Positions 1 through 5,978 of a stretch of 5,978 nt of DNA are shown piece after piece. A program made the position numbers and the translations under genes. Numbering within the stretch: position 1 is the first letter of the stretch; every line of letters begins with the position of its first letter. This stretch comes from an uncultured Opitutia bacterium (lineage in GTDB: Bacteria > Verrucomicrobiota > Verrucomicrobiae > Opitutales > MB11C04): the NCBI GenBank assembly GCA_913048545.1, contig CAJWWH010000104.1, positions 1-5,978 on the forward strand, given 5' to 3'. The notes under the pieces are model-generated. The model searched no databases. It was not told where the DNA came from and saw only the letters and a program-made list of their open reading frames with translations.

Positions 1-37
1 GAATGGCGATGAAATTTTAATCCCTATAAACAAATGA
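1..37 (+). CDS. Possible 3' end of an upstream gene (partial)
   Basis: Reading from base 2, the frame stays open for 11 codons (NGDEILIPINK) and stops at TGA 35-37. That stop overlaps the ATG of the following gene in an ATGA arrangement, which is typical of translationally coupled operon partners. The piece is far too short to assign a family. A second reading, from base 3, stops at 18-20 and could equally be the end of an upstream gene. The only support for a real gene here is the ATGA junction, so this is a tentative call. Confidence 0.3.
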   Translation, partial: NGDEILIPINK

Positions 38-1065
38 AAAAATCAGTTATTACCCGTTCCTTTTTATTCCTTCTTTTCTACAGCTACACACTTGTGGGTA
101 AGGATTACCGCACCACCGGTTCTGTTGAGCGATTGGATGATTCCATTAATCAACTCATTCCTCTGGATGCAAAAATTGAAATTCTGGCAGAGGGATATGA
201 CTGGTCTGAAGGACCGGTATGGATATCCCAGAGAGATTTTTTGCTTTATTCTGATGTGCCCACCAATAAAATCTACAAATGGAAGGAAGGGGAGGGAGCA
301 AGTGTTTATTTGGATCCATCCGGTTACACTTCCAAAGAAAAAAGACCGGGCGAGTCAGGATCCAATGGTTTGACCCTTGATGAACAAGGTAGGTTGATCA
401 TTTGCCAGCATGGAGACCGGCGTGTGGCCCGTATGAATGCACCGACCGAGTCTCCCCGTGCGGTATATGAAACCCTCGCGGGGAAGTATAAGGGTAAACG
501 TTTTAACAGTCCAAATGATTTGGTCTATAATCAGAAGGGTGAACTTTATTTTACCGACCCTCCTTATGGCCTGGTTCAAAAAGAAAAAGACCCGAAACGT
601 GAAATTGATTTTCAGGGAGTATATCTTCTCCGTAAGAATGGAGATGTCGTGCTCGTCGCCAAGGATCTCGAACGACCGAATGGGGTTACTCTTTCCCCTG
701 ACGAAAAAACTTTATATGTGGCGAATTCTCATGGTCCGCGCCCGATCTGGATGTCTTATGAACTGAAGAAAAACGGTATGGTAAAAAAGGGTAAGCTATT
801 CTTTGACTCCACAGAGTATCGAAAAAAACATCCATCCCGAAAAGGGGGGAATGATGGGATGAAAGTGGATGTGGATGGAAATATATGGGCGACCGGACCC
901 GGAGGAGTTTTAGTATTTTCCCCCGAGGGTAAACATCTGGGTACTATTCTTACTGGCCAACGCACCGCAAATTGTGCATTTGGAGATGATGGATTCACAC
1001 TTTATATTACGGCTGATATGTACCTGATGAGAATCAGGACATCGATCAAAGGGAATGGCTTTTAA
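34..1065 (+). CDS. Exported SMP-30/gluconolactonase-like sugar lactonase
   Basis: This 343-residue protein belongs to the SMP-30/gluconolactonase/LRE family, six-bladed beta-propellers that use one divalent metal (Ca or Zn) to hydrolyse aldonolactones such as glucono-1,5-lactone to the free acid. Family landmarks are present in order: SEGPVW at 58-63 (E59, metal ligand), SNGLTLD near 110, FNSPNDLV at 158-165 (N161, metal ligand), RPNGVTLSPDE at 214-224 (N216) and NDGMKVDVDGNIW at 273-285 (D274, the usual catalytic/metal aspartate). Residues 1-22 form a short basic-plus-hydrophobic signal peptide (MKKSVITRS then LFLLFYSYTLVG), so the enzyme probably acts in the periplasm or outside the cell; no clean AxA cleavage site is visible. 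The start ATG at 34 is the only one that supplies this signal. No Shine-Dalgarno is visible, and translation may be coupled to an upstream gene through the ATGA overlap. The next gene starts 23 bases downstream. Family call is firm; the exact lactone is inferred from the nearby gluconokinase. Confidence 0.92.
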   Translation: MKKSVITRSFLFLLFYSYTLVGKDYRTTGSVERLDDSINQLIPLDAKIEILAEGYDWSEGPVWISQRDFLLYSDVPTNKIYKWKEGEGASVYLDPSGYTSKEKRPGESGSNGLTLDEQGRLIICQHGDRRVARMNAPTESPRAVYETLAGKYKGKRFNSPNDLVYNQKGELYFTDPPYGLVQKEKDPKREIDFQGVYLLRKNGDVVLVAKDLERPNGVTLSPDEKTLYVANSHGPRPIWMSYELKKNGMVKKGKLFFDSTEYRKKHPSRKGGNDGMKVDVDGNIWATGPGGVLVFSPEGKHLGTILTGQRTANCAFGDDGFTLYITADMYLMRIRTSIKGNGF

Positions 1066-1088
1066 ATCCGCGTGAGATGTAAATAGTG

Positions 1089-2120
1089 ATGAAGTCGATG
1101 ATGCTTACCGAACCCAAGAAGCTTGAAATTCAAGACTCTCCAATCCCCAGCTTTGGTAAGGATGAAGTTCTAATTCGGGTGAAAGCATGTGGTATTTGCG
1201 GGAGTGATGTTCATGGGTACGACGGAAGCAGTGGTCGAAGGATTCCGCCCCTTATTATGGGCCATGAAGCTGCTGGTTTAATTGAGGAATGTGGATCAGA
1301 AGTTTCAGGCTTTTCCAAAGGAGACCGGGTCACATTTGATTCAACGGTTTACTGTGGTAAATGCAGTTATTGTAAAAAAGGGCAGGTGAATCTTTGTGAT
1401 AACCGAATGGTGCTGGGGGTATCCTGTGAAGATTATCGTAGGCATGGTGCGTTTGCTGAGTTTGTCACCGTACCCAGCCATATAATTTATAAATTACCGG
1501 ACACTTTTCCATTTGAGCATGCGGCAATGATTGAGGCGGTATCAGTCGCTGTTCATGCCGTGGGCAGAATTTCATTTGATAATGGGGACAAATCACTTGT
1601 GGTTGGAGCCGGTATGATCGGGTTGCTTTTAATCCAGGCAATCCATTCAGCAGGTTGTAGTGAAATTATTGCGGTAGATATGGATAACGACCGTCTAAAC
1701 TTGGCGAAGAAGTTGGGTGCCACTCAGGTAATCAATTCTCAGGAAGTGGATGCATTGAGGTTTATTCTTAATGAAACCGGAGGGCAGGGTGTGGATAAAA
1801 GTTTTGAAGTAGTGGGGGCTACTCCAACAGTCCAGCTAAGCATTCATGCAGTACGAAAAGGAGGTTCGGTAGTTATGGTAGGAAACCTTGCCCCAGAGGT
1901 GGAACTGCCTTTGCAGTCAGTAGTTACCCGCGAAATTTCTTTATTCGGAACCTGTGCTTCTGCAGGAGAGTACCCTAAATGTATCGAATTGATGGCCGAC
2001 GGTTTGATTCAGGTAGACCCCTTGATCAGTGCCAAGGTGGCACTTGAAGAAGGCCCCGAATGGTTTGACCGATTGTACGGTCGGGAACCCGGTTTGATGA
2101 AAGTAATTCTTAAACCATAA
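1089..2120 (+). CDS. Zinc-dependent medium-chain NAD(H) dehydrogenase (polyol/aldonate type)
   Basis: This is a 343-residue zinc alcohol dehydrogenase of the medium-chain dehydrogenase/reductase superfamily, similar in build to sorbitol, L-iditol and L-idonate 5-dehydrogenases. The GroES-like catalytic domain has GICGSD (C37) and GHE (H59, E60) as catalytic zinc ligands, with E149 as the likely fourth. C89, C92, C95 and C103 form the structural zinc lobe. The Rossmann domain has GAGMIG at 173-178, and D197 ends the second strand, which favours NAD over NADP. All key residues are present and the length is normal. I chose ATG 1089 because MKSMMLTEPKKLEI matches the usual family start; a GTG directly before it (1086) would add one residue. 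The gene begins 23 bases after the lactonase and precedes gluconokinase, which suggests it oxidises or reduces a sugar, polyol or aldonate feeding gluconate metabolism. L-threonine or alcohol dehydrogenase activity cannot be excluded from sequence. The protein has no signal peptide and is cytoplasmic. Confidence 0.93.
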   Translation: MKSMMLTEPKKLEIQDSPIPSFGKDEVLIRVKACGICGSDVHGYDGSSGRRIPPLIMGHEAAGLIEECGSEVSGFSKGDRVTFDSTVYCGKCSYCKKGQVNLCDNRMVLGVSCEDYRRHGAFAEFVTVPSHIIYKLPDTFPFEHAAMIEAVSVAVHAVGRISFDNGDKSLVVGAGMIGLLLIQAIHSAGCSEIIAVDMDNDRLNLAKKLGATQVINSQEVDALRFILNETGGQGVDKSFEVVGATPTVQLSIHAVRKGGSVVMVGNLAPEVELPLQSVVTREISLFGTCASAGEYPKCIELMADGLIQVDPLISAKVALEEGPEWFDRLYGREPGLMKVILKP

Positions 2121-2175
2121 TTCCGGTAGCCGTGCAATTGATGCTTGGTAACTCTAAGAGTGTGGCAAAAGTTCT

Positions 2176-2670
2176 ATGGTTATAATTATTATGGGCGTAT
2201 GTGGCTCGGGTAAGACCACGATTGGCGAAAAACTTTCTGAGGTGATGAACATTAGGTTTATGGAAGGGGATTCTTTTCATTCCGAAACCAATATTAAAAA
2301 GATGTCGATGGGAGAACCGTTGACCGAAAGGGAACGCGAACCATGGTTGAAATCTATAAGAAAAGAAATGGACCTAAGCGTGGAGCAAAGTATTCCGTGT
2401 GTCATTACCTGCTCCGCACTTTCCCGAAAAAGTCGAGAAATTTTAGGAATTAATAGGGCAGAGATAAAACTCATTTATTTATATGCCCCTCAATCAATCT
2501 TGGCGGATCGTATGGAGAAAAGGAAAAACCATTTTATGCCCCCCGACCTTCTTCGTAGCCAATTTGAAGTATTAGAAGAACCTGAATTAAGTGAAGCCTT
2601 ACATGTCCCGGTCGATATGCCTGCTCCGGATGTTACGGACTTCATTATTCAAGAACTCAAGAAATTTTAG
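2176..2670 (+). CDS. gntK: Gluconokinase (GntK/IdnK family)
   Basis: This 164-residue cytoplasmic kinase phosphorylates D-gluconate with ATP to 6-phosphogluconate. The Walker A motif GVCGSGKT lies at 7-14 close behind the N-terminal strand MVIIIM. Family-specific signatures follow: EGDSFHSETNIKKMSMGEPL at 30-49 (the usual DGDxxHxxxNxxKMxxGxPL with Asp30 changed to Glu), EREPWL at 53-58, CSALSRKSRE at 79-88 (the CSALK-R-YR-like block) and RKNHFMPPDLLRSQFEVLEEPE at 116-137, matching the HFM-LL-SQF-LE-P block. Length is normal for the small thermoresistant gluconokinases, and the ATG at 2176 leaves almost no residues before the P-loop strand, so the start is well fixed. A 55-base gap separates it from the dehydrogenase; no good Shine-Dalgarno is present (an AAGAG lies about 15 bases upstream, too far). 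With the lactonase and dehydrogenase it makes a plausible gluconate-entry route to the Entner-Doudoroff or pentose phosphate pathway. Shikimate kinase-like alternatives are excluded by the CSAL and HFM blocks. Confidence 0.93.
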   Translation: MVIIIMGVCGSGKTTIGEKLSEVMNIRFMEGDSFHSETNIKKMSMGEPLTEREREPWLKSIRKEMDLSVEQSIPCVITCSALSRKSREILGINRAEIKLIYLYAPQSILADRMEKRKNHFMPPDLLRSQFEVLEEPELSEALHVPVDMPAPDVTDFIIQELKKF

Positions 2671-2722
2671 GTTGTTGATTTTTTTATGACATTTTTATCA
2701 AAATTGAAATACAGTGTGTTTT

Positions 2723-4303
2723 ATGATCCAGAATAGAATCCAATTTTCGCCTTCTTTGTTTTTTAGTTTTCTTGTTTTTCTTGGAGTATTTAGTTCTTTC
2801 CTATTCGGTCAGCATGACCGTGAACGAAATGCCTTTCGTTACTTAGCAGAGGATAAAGTGGAAAAAGCTTACCATGAATTAAAGAACGGAAAGAAGCATA
2901 CCGATCCGGCGGAAAAAGGATTTATTTCTACCCTCTGTCTCTTGCGGGAGGGAAAAGTGGAAAAAGCTTTGGAGTCTGCCCGGGATGCAGTCAGACTGGG
3001 TCTTCCTTTTGAACGTCTTTTGGCAGAACCCAGGGAATGGTTAGCTCCCCTCCGTGAGCATCCGGATTTTAAAAAGTGGAAAATAAAAGTTTCCCCATCT
3101 CCTATATTACATGGACCTATGTTGGGCCGGATTACTGATACGAGTGCAAGTTTTTGGTTCCGTACGGATGGGGCTCATGAAGTGGCAGTTCAAATTTCCG
3201 GCCATTCAGGGCGTGAATCTATTCGTACCAAAAAAGAAAATCGCTTTGTCGATGTAATTGAACTGGATGGACTGTTACCAGGAACCTATTTTTCCTATCA
3301 TGTCTTTGTGAATGGGGAGAAAATTGAGATTCCAGATGTGGACTTTGGCTTTCGCACTTATCCACAACCCGATGAAGAATCTAAGTTTACCTTGGCTTTT
3401 GGTGGATGTTCAGGATTTGTTCCTGAATATGAAAAAGCCTGGGAATTAATTGCAAGACATGAACCCCGTGCCATGCTGATGTTAGGGGATAATGTTTACA
3501 TTGATGACCCGGAGGATGTTAAGTGGACAGGTAATTACTGTTATTCCCGCAGGCATTCCCGTCCGGAATGGAGAAAGTTAGTGGCCGGTACTTCAATGCA
3601 CGCGATTTATGATGACCATGATTTTGGAACCGATGACTGTGTGCCTGGTTCATTGGTTAATCAGCCAGCCTGGAAAAAACCGGTGCTTGCCAATTTTACC
3701 CGAAACTGGAACAACCCGACTATGGGTGGGGGAGTCAAGAACCCAGGGTGTTGGCATAGCTTTACTTTAGGCAAGGTCGAGATTATCATGTTGGACTGTC
3801 GTTATTACCGGGATAGGCAAAAAAAGTCTATGCTTGGTCCTGTACAGAAAAAATGGCTCAAGGAAACCCTGAGGAATTCAACTTCAGTCTTTAAGATAAT
3901 CGCTTCTTCTGTTCCCTTTTCCAAAGGGATTAAGCCGGGAAGTAAAGATCCTTGGGATGGATATCCTGATGAGCGTGAGGAAATTTTTTCTTTTATTGAA
4001 TCAGAAAAAATTGGAGGTGTTTTTCTGATTGCTGCGGATCGGCACAGGATTGACCTCCGCCGGACAGTCCGTCCTCAAGGATATGATTTATTTGAATTCG
4101 TAAGTGGTCGACTGACGAATCGGCATGTGCACCCGGTGGTTAAGACAGATGGACTAATTTGGGGGTACAATGACACCTGTGGGTATTGCCTAATTCAAAT
4201 CAATACTCGCAAAAAAGACCCGTCTTTAGTGTTGGAAGCTTATGACCTGAATGGGAAAAAAATATTCACTCATATGGTAAAGGCGAGTTCCCTGCAGTTT
4301 TGA
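2723..4303 (+). CDS. Exported PhoD-like metallophosphatase with TPR-like N-terminal domain
   Basis: This 526-residue protein has three parts. Residues 1-30 are a signal peptide with a long hydrophobic core. Residues about 35-118 are helical and TPR-like, with KVEKA repeated at 45 and 78. From about 127 comes the beta-sandwich N-domain of PhoD proteins (GPMLGRITDTSASFWFRT), then the phosphatase domain. Catalytic blocks are AFGGCS (C229, which ligates iron in PhoD enzymes), MLGDNVYID (D256, N257), IYDDHDFG (D297, D298, H299, D300), DCRYYRDR (D358), a GYPDEREE block near 413 and LIAADRHRID (H441). The last block is usually SGDxH; here Gly is Ala, but the metal-binding His is kept. The family hydrolyses phosphomono- or diesters outside the cytoplasm. 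I chose ATG 2723 because the signal peptide starts cleanly there; GTG 2714 in frame would add three residues. No Shine-Dalgarno is visible. It lies 52 bases after gntK, in a T-rich gap that might hold a weak promoter, so membership of the same operon is uncertain. Substrate is unknown. Confidence 0.9.
   Translation: MIQNRIQFSPSLFFSFLVFLGVFSSFLFGQHDRERNAFRYLAEDKVEKAYHELKNGKKHTDPAEKGFISTLCLLREGKVEKALESARDAVRLGLPFERLLAEPREWLAPLREHPDFKKWKIKVSPSPILHGPMLGRITDTSASFWFRTDGAHEVAVQISGHSGRESIRTKKENRFVDVIELDGLLPGTYFSYHVFVNGEKIEIPDVDFGFRTYPQPDEESKFTLAFGGCSGFVPEYEKAWELIARHEPRAMLMLGDNVYIDDPEDVKWTGNYCYSRRHSRPEWRKLVAGTSMHAIYDDHDFGTDDCVPGSLVNQPAWKKPVLANFTRNWNNPTMGGGVKNPGCWHSFTLGKVEIIMLDCRYYRDRQKKSMLGPVQKKWLKETLRNSTSVFKIIASSVPFSKGIKPGSKDPWDGYPDEREEIFSFIESEKIGGVFLIAADRHRIDLRRTVRPQGYDLFEFVSGRLTNRHVHPVVKTDGLIWGYNDTCGYCLIQINTRKKDPSLVLEAYDLNGKKIFTHMVKASSLQF
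2855..2969 (+). repeat. Exact 16-base in-frame direct repeat in the TPR-like domain
   Basis: The 16 bases AAAGTGGAAAAAGCTT occur at 2855-2870 and again at 2954-2969. The copies are 99 bases apart, exactly 33 codons, and both encode KVEKA in the same frame. The spacing is close to the 34-residue TPR period. This suggests two related helical-hairpin repeats in the N-terminal domain of the phosphatase. The surrounding residues have diverged, so either the duplication is old with a conserved core or the match reflects similar constraint. Confidence 0.75.
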
Positions 4304-4305
4304 TT

Positions 4306-5178
4306 TCAGTTTTTTTCCGAAAATAAAGCCTCACTGCTATCATCAGAGCAGGGTAACATACGACCACCTTCCCAGGCAGGAATAATGTTGGCGTCTCTCC
4401 AGCGGCTTACCCGATACAGGGTGGCAAAGTCAAAGTCGGGAGCCGTTCCCCCCTGACCACCAATTACTTCAGCCCCTCTTCTCACATTATCCTGCATCCA
4501 TGATGGCATGCGTAGATGGAAAGGATTTCTTTTTAATTCCCCTTCATGATGAGAAAGTGCAGCAAGTAAATCAGCAACTTCCTGGGTGGTGCTTTCAACC
4601 AAAAGGTTGGGCTTTGGCATTTGGCCCCAATATTCAGTTTCGATCAGAAAAGGAAAGAAATTATCCGTTTTCTTAAGCGCATCAAGCGTGAGCACGTGGA
4701 CCCCCAAATGAGTTTTATTCCAATCATGTGAATTAGGGAAAAAAATTGCAGTTGGATTCCATTTTTTAATTACCTGAACTAAATGATTCGTCATTATGTC
4801 CCAGTTTTCAGGACTTGTTTGCCTTGAATTAACCGTAACTTTTTCCAAGCCTTGATCGCCCATTTGTTGCAATTCAAAACCAATCCAATTGCAGGCTCGT
4901 TCTAATTCGCAAAGTCTTTCTGTTCTTCTCTCCATATTACTTCCGAGAGTGATAGCCACATTAATGATCCGAAATCCGGTCTCTCTCATCAAGCGCAACG
5001 GAAGTCCACCCATTATGCATTCATCATCAGGATGCGGAGACATAATAAGAGCGATAGGTGCATCATTTCCCCGGATCACTTTTTGCAAAGGTGCAATGTT
5101 ACCATACGGGAGGCTTTTACCAGACTCCGTAATTTTTTTAAAGCTTTCTGCGTAGGAAAGATAAGGATTTTCAGTCAT
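4306..5178 (-). CDS. PIG-L family zinc-dependent deacetylase
   Basis: This 290-residue protein belongs to the PIG-L/LmbE superfamily, zinc hydrolases that usually remove acetyl from N-acetylglucosamine-type groups on small molecules or glycans. The hallmark PHPDDE motif lies at 48-53, with H49 and D52 as expected zinc ligands and D51 as general base. It follows a hydrophobic strand (IALIMS), and the next strand, IINVAITLGS, carries the usual N-terminal Rossmann-like fold. The second metal region is NSHDWNKTHLGVH at 149-161, which supplies H157 or H161 as the third zinc ligand in the pattern seen in this family. There is no signal peptide, so it is probably cytoplasmic. I chose ATG 5178; an upstream in-frame TTG at 5205 would add nine residues, but neither start has a Shine-Dalgarno. 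The gene is tail to tail with the phosphatase, two bases between stop codons, and divergent from the partial gene at 5396. Family is firm; substrate is unknown. Confidence 0.9.
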   Translation of the reverse strand: MTENPYLSYAESFKKITESGKSLPYGNIAPLQKVIRGNDAPIALIMSPHPDDECIMGGLPLRLMRETGFRIINVAITLGSNMERRTERLCELERACNWIGFELQQMGDQGLEKVTVNSRQTSPENWDIMTNHLVQVIKKWNPTAIFFPNSHDWNKTHLGVHVLTLDALKKTDNFFPFLIETEYWGQMPKPNLLVESTTQEVADLLAALSHHEGELKRNPFHLRMPSWMQDNVRRGAEVIGGQGGTAPDFDFATLYRVSRWRDANIIPAWEGGRMLPCSDDSSEALFSEKN

Positions 5179-5395
5179 TCGTAATTTGATCGAAGTGGTG
5201 GGCAATTATGATAGTAATTCTGCTACCAAGAAACTCTTTTATCATCAAGGATTCAAGAATAAGAGTAATTCGATTTTAAATTACCAATTTTTGTAGTTAA
5301 GGATTATTGCAATACCCAAGAAAAATAAGTAATTAATATTGGTCTTTCTTGTCTAATTAAGCTTGAAAAAGTATATTAAGTATTTCCATTTATTT
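5179..5395. promoter_or_regulatory. AT-rich divergent intergenic region
   Basis: This 217-base stretch separates the divergent deacetylase and dehydrogenase-like genes and is clearly more AT-rich than the coding DNA, so it should hold promoters for both. On the minus strand a weak candidate is TTAACT (5295-5300) and TAAAAT (5273-5278) with a 16-base spacer. Two short inverted repeats lie in what would be the deacetylase leader: ACTCTT/AAGAGT (5233-5238, 5261-5266) and GTAATT/AATTAC (5265-5270, 5279-5284). I see no coding frame with family features and no tRNA or small RNA here. Confidence 0.5.
5349..5377 (+). promoter_or_regulatory. Candidate sigma70-type promoter for the gene at 5396
   Basis: TTGTCT (5349-5354) and TATATT (5372-5377) are separated by 17 bases and match the -35 and -10 consensus at four and five of six positions. 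Transcription would begin near 5384, about 12 bases before the ATG at 5396, giving a very short leader with no Shine-Dalgarno. AT-rich DNA makes chance matches common, so this is a moderate-to-weak call based only on sequence and position. Confidence 0.35.
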
Positions 5396-5978
5396 ATGAT
5401 CAGAATAAATTTATCACTTCTTTTGTTTTCCATGTCTTTTGCAATCGGTAAGCCGGCATCTTTGACCCTTGCCGACATGCCTGAGCTGTCTAATAAATCT
5501 TCGCCTTTCAGGGGTAAAATTCTTCACCCCGGGTATGAAGGTTATACGTGGGTTAGTTACCCGCATGTGGAAAATTCGGCCAGCTTGGATGTCGATCCGA
5601 AGGGCAGAGTTTTTGTAGCCGAAGCAAACCGTTTTAAATTTGGAGTTCAGGACCTTCGGGGTGCCAGGTATATGGTCGCACGGGATTTTCAGTCCCGAAC
5701 CCTTGATGATCGGCTTAAGTTATATGAGGATTTTTCTAATGAGATTCCTATGTCTTGGTATAATGATGTTCCTGACCGATTGATTAGATTGGAGGACAAG
5801 GATGGAAACGGCGTGGCGGATATCCGAACAGTCTTTTCTGCCGATTTTAATGAAACCCTAGATGGGATTGCTTTTTCTGTTTTGGCTGAGCGGGATGCGG
5901 TATATTTTACCTGCATACCAGCACTGAGGAGACTGACTGATACAAACGATGACGGCATTGCCGACACGAACGAAAAAA
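5396..5978 (+). CDS. PVC-type membrane-bound dehydrogenase / haem-binding protein, N-terminal part
   Basis: An open frame of 194 codons runs from ATG 5396 off the right edge with no stop. Residues 1-18 look like a signal peptide (MIRINLSLLLFSMSFAIG). The mature part carries blocks I associate with the large putative membrane-bound dehydrogenase family of Planctomycetota and Verrucomicrobiota: SLDVDPKGRVFVAEANRF at 63-80, GVQDLRG at 83-89, LDDRLKLYEDF at 103-113 and DRLIRLEDKDGNGVAD at 127-142. It has two acidic calcium-loop-like repeats, DKDGNGVAD (134-142) and DTNDDGIAD (182-190), which mark blades of the beta-propeller. Full-length relatives are often around 1000 residues and many end in a cytochrome c domain with CxxCH; whether this one does cannot be seen. 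The role is probably an exported or periplasmic oxidoreductase or binding protein of unknown substrate. The start is supported by the signal peptide and by a candidate promoter just upstream. Confidence 0.8.
   Translation, partial: MIRINLSLLLFSMSFAIGKPASLTLADMPELSNKSSPFRGKILHPGYEGYTWVSYPHVENSASLDVDPKGRVFVAEANRFKFGVQDLRGARYMVARDFQSRTLDDRLKLYEDFSNEIPMSWYNDVPDRLIRLEDKDGNGVADIRTVFSADFNETLDGIAFSVLAERDAVYFTCIPALRRLTDTNDDGIADTNEK

Noticed and set aside
92..998. Several open frames of 74-109 codons on both strands inside the lactonase gene
   Set aside because: They lie wholly within a strong SMP-30 gene, carry no recognisable motif, and look like out-of-frame shadows.
2151..2161. Palindrome ACTCTAAGAGT upstream of gluconokinase
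   Set aside because: Its five-base arms have a one-base centre, too tight for a hairpin, there is no T-run after it, and it could arise by chance.
2277..2474. Minus-strand open frame inside gluconokinase
   Set aside because: It has no family features and lies within a gene whose full set of gluconokinase motifs is present.
2672..2722. Promoter-like elements between gluconokinase and the phosphatase
   Set aside because: The region is T-rich and several weak -35/-10 pairings are possible, none better than about four of six at both boxes with normal spacing.
4310..4316. Seven-T run after the phosphatase stop as an intrinsic terminator
   Set aside because: The bases before it do not form a GC-rich stem, and the run lies inside the deacetylase coding end.
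4889..5155. Plus-strand open frame opposite the deacetylase
   Set aside because: The minus strand encodes the PHPDDE motif and its fold here, so the opposite frame is a shadow.
5213..5271. Direct repeat AGTAATTC at 5213-5220 and 5264-5271 as possible operator sites
   Set aside because: The same eight bases also occur inside the dehydrogenase coding end near 2102, so the word is not specific to the intergenic region.
5689..5967. Minus-strand open frame of 92 codons at the right edge
   Set aside because: The plus strand over the same bases has a signal peptide and family repeats; the minus frame is low-complexity Ser-rich sequence without motifs.

Overview
The window looks like a piece of chromosome from a moderately AT-rich member of the PVC superphylum, most likely a Verrucomicrobiota or Planctomycetota relative. 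This rests on protein style, not on a marker gene. The gene entering at the right edge has the N-terminal signature of the large PVC-type membrane-bound dehydrogenase / haem-binding proteins. The PhoD-like phosphatase, exported SMP-30 lactonase and PIG-L deacetylase are also families common in that group. None of the genes has a convincing Shine-Dalgarno sequence, which also fits PVC bacteria.

Layout. Four genes run left to right from 34 to 4303: an exported SMP-30/gluconolactonase-like beta-propeller, a zinc-dependent NAD-type medium-chain dehydrogenase, a gluconokinase, and an exported PhoD-like metallophosphatase with a TPR-like N-terminal domain. The gaps are 23, 55 and 52 bases. The first gene may overlap the end of another gene by four bases (ATGA at 34-37). 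A PIG-L family deacetylase follows on the minus strand (4306-5178), tail to tail with the phosphatase and only two bases away. A 217-base AT-rich divergent region (5179-5395) separates it from the partial dehydrogenase-like gene, which runs off the right edge.

How the genes fit together. The first three form a plausible sugar-acid catabolic cassette. The lactonase would open an aldonolactone outside the cytoplasm, the dehydrogenase would interconvert a polyol or aldonate with its keto form, and gluconokinase would make 6-phosphogluconate for the Entner-Doudoroff or pentose phosphate route. The true substrates cannot be read from the sequence, and no transporter or regulator lies in the window. 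The phosphatase, deacetylase and partial dehydrogenase have no evident shared pathway with the cassette.

I found no RNA genes, insertion sequences, CRISPR arrays or phage genes. I see no convincing evidence of a wholly undescribed system. The most unusual items are the TPR-PhoD architecture with its exact in-frame 16-base repeat, and the sugar-acid cassette itself.
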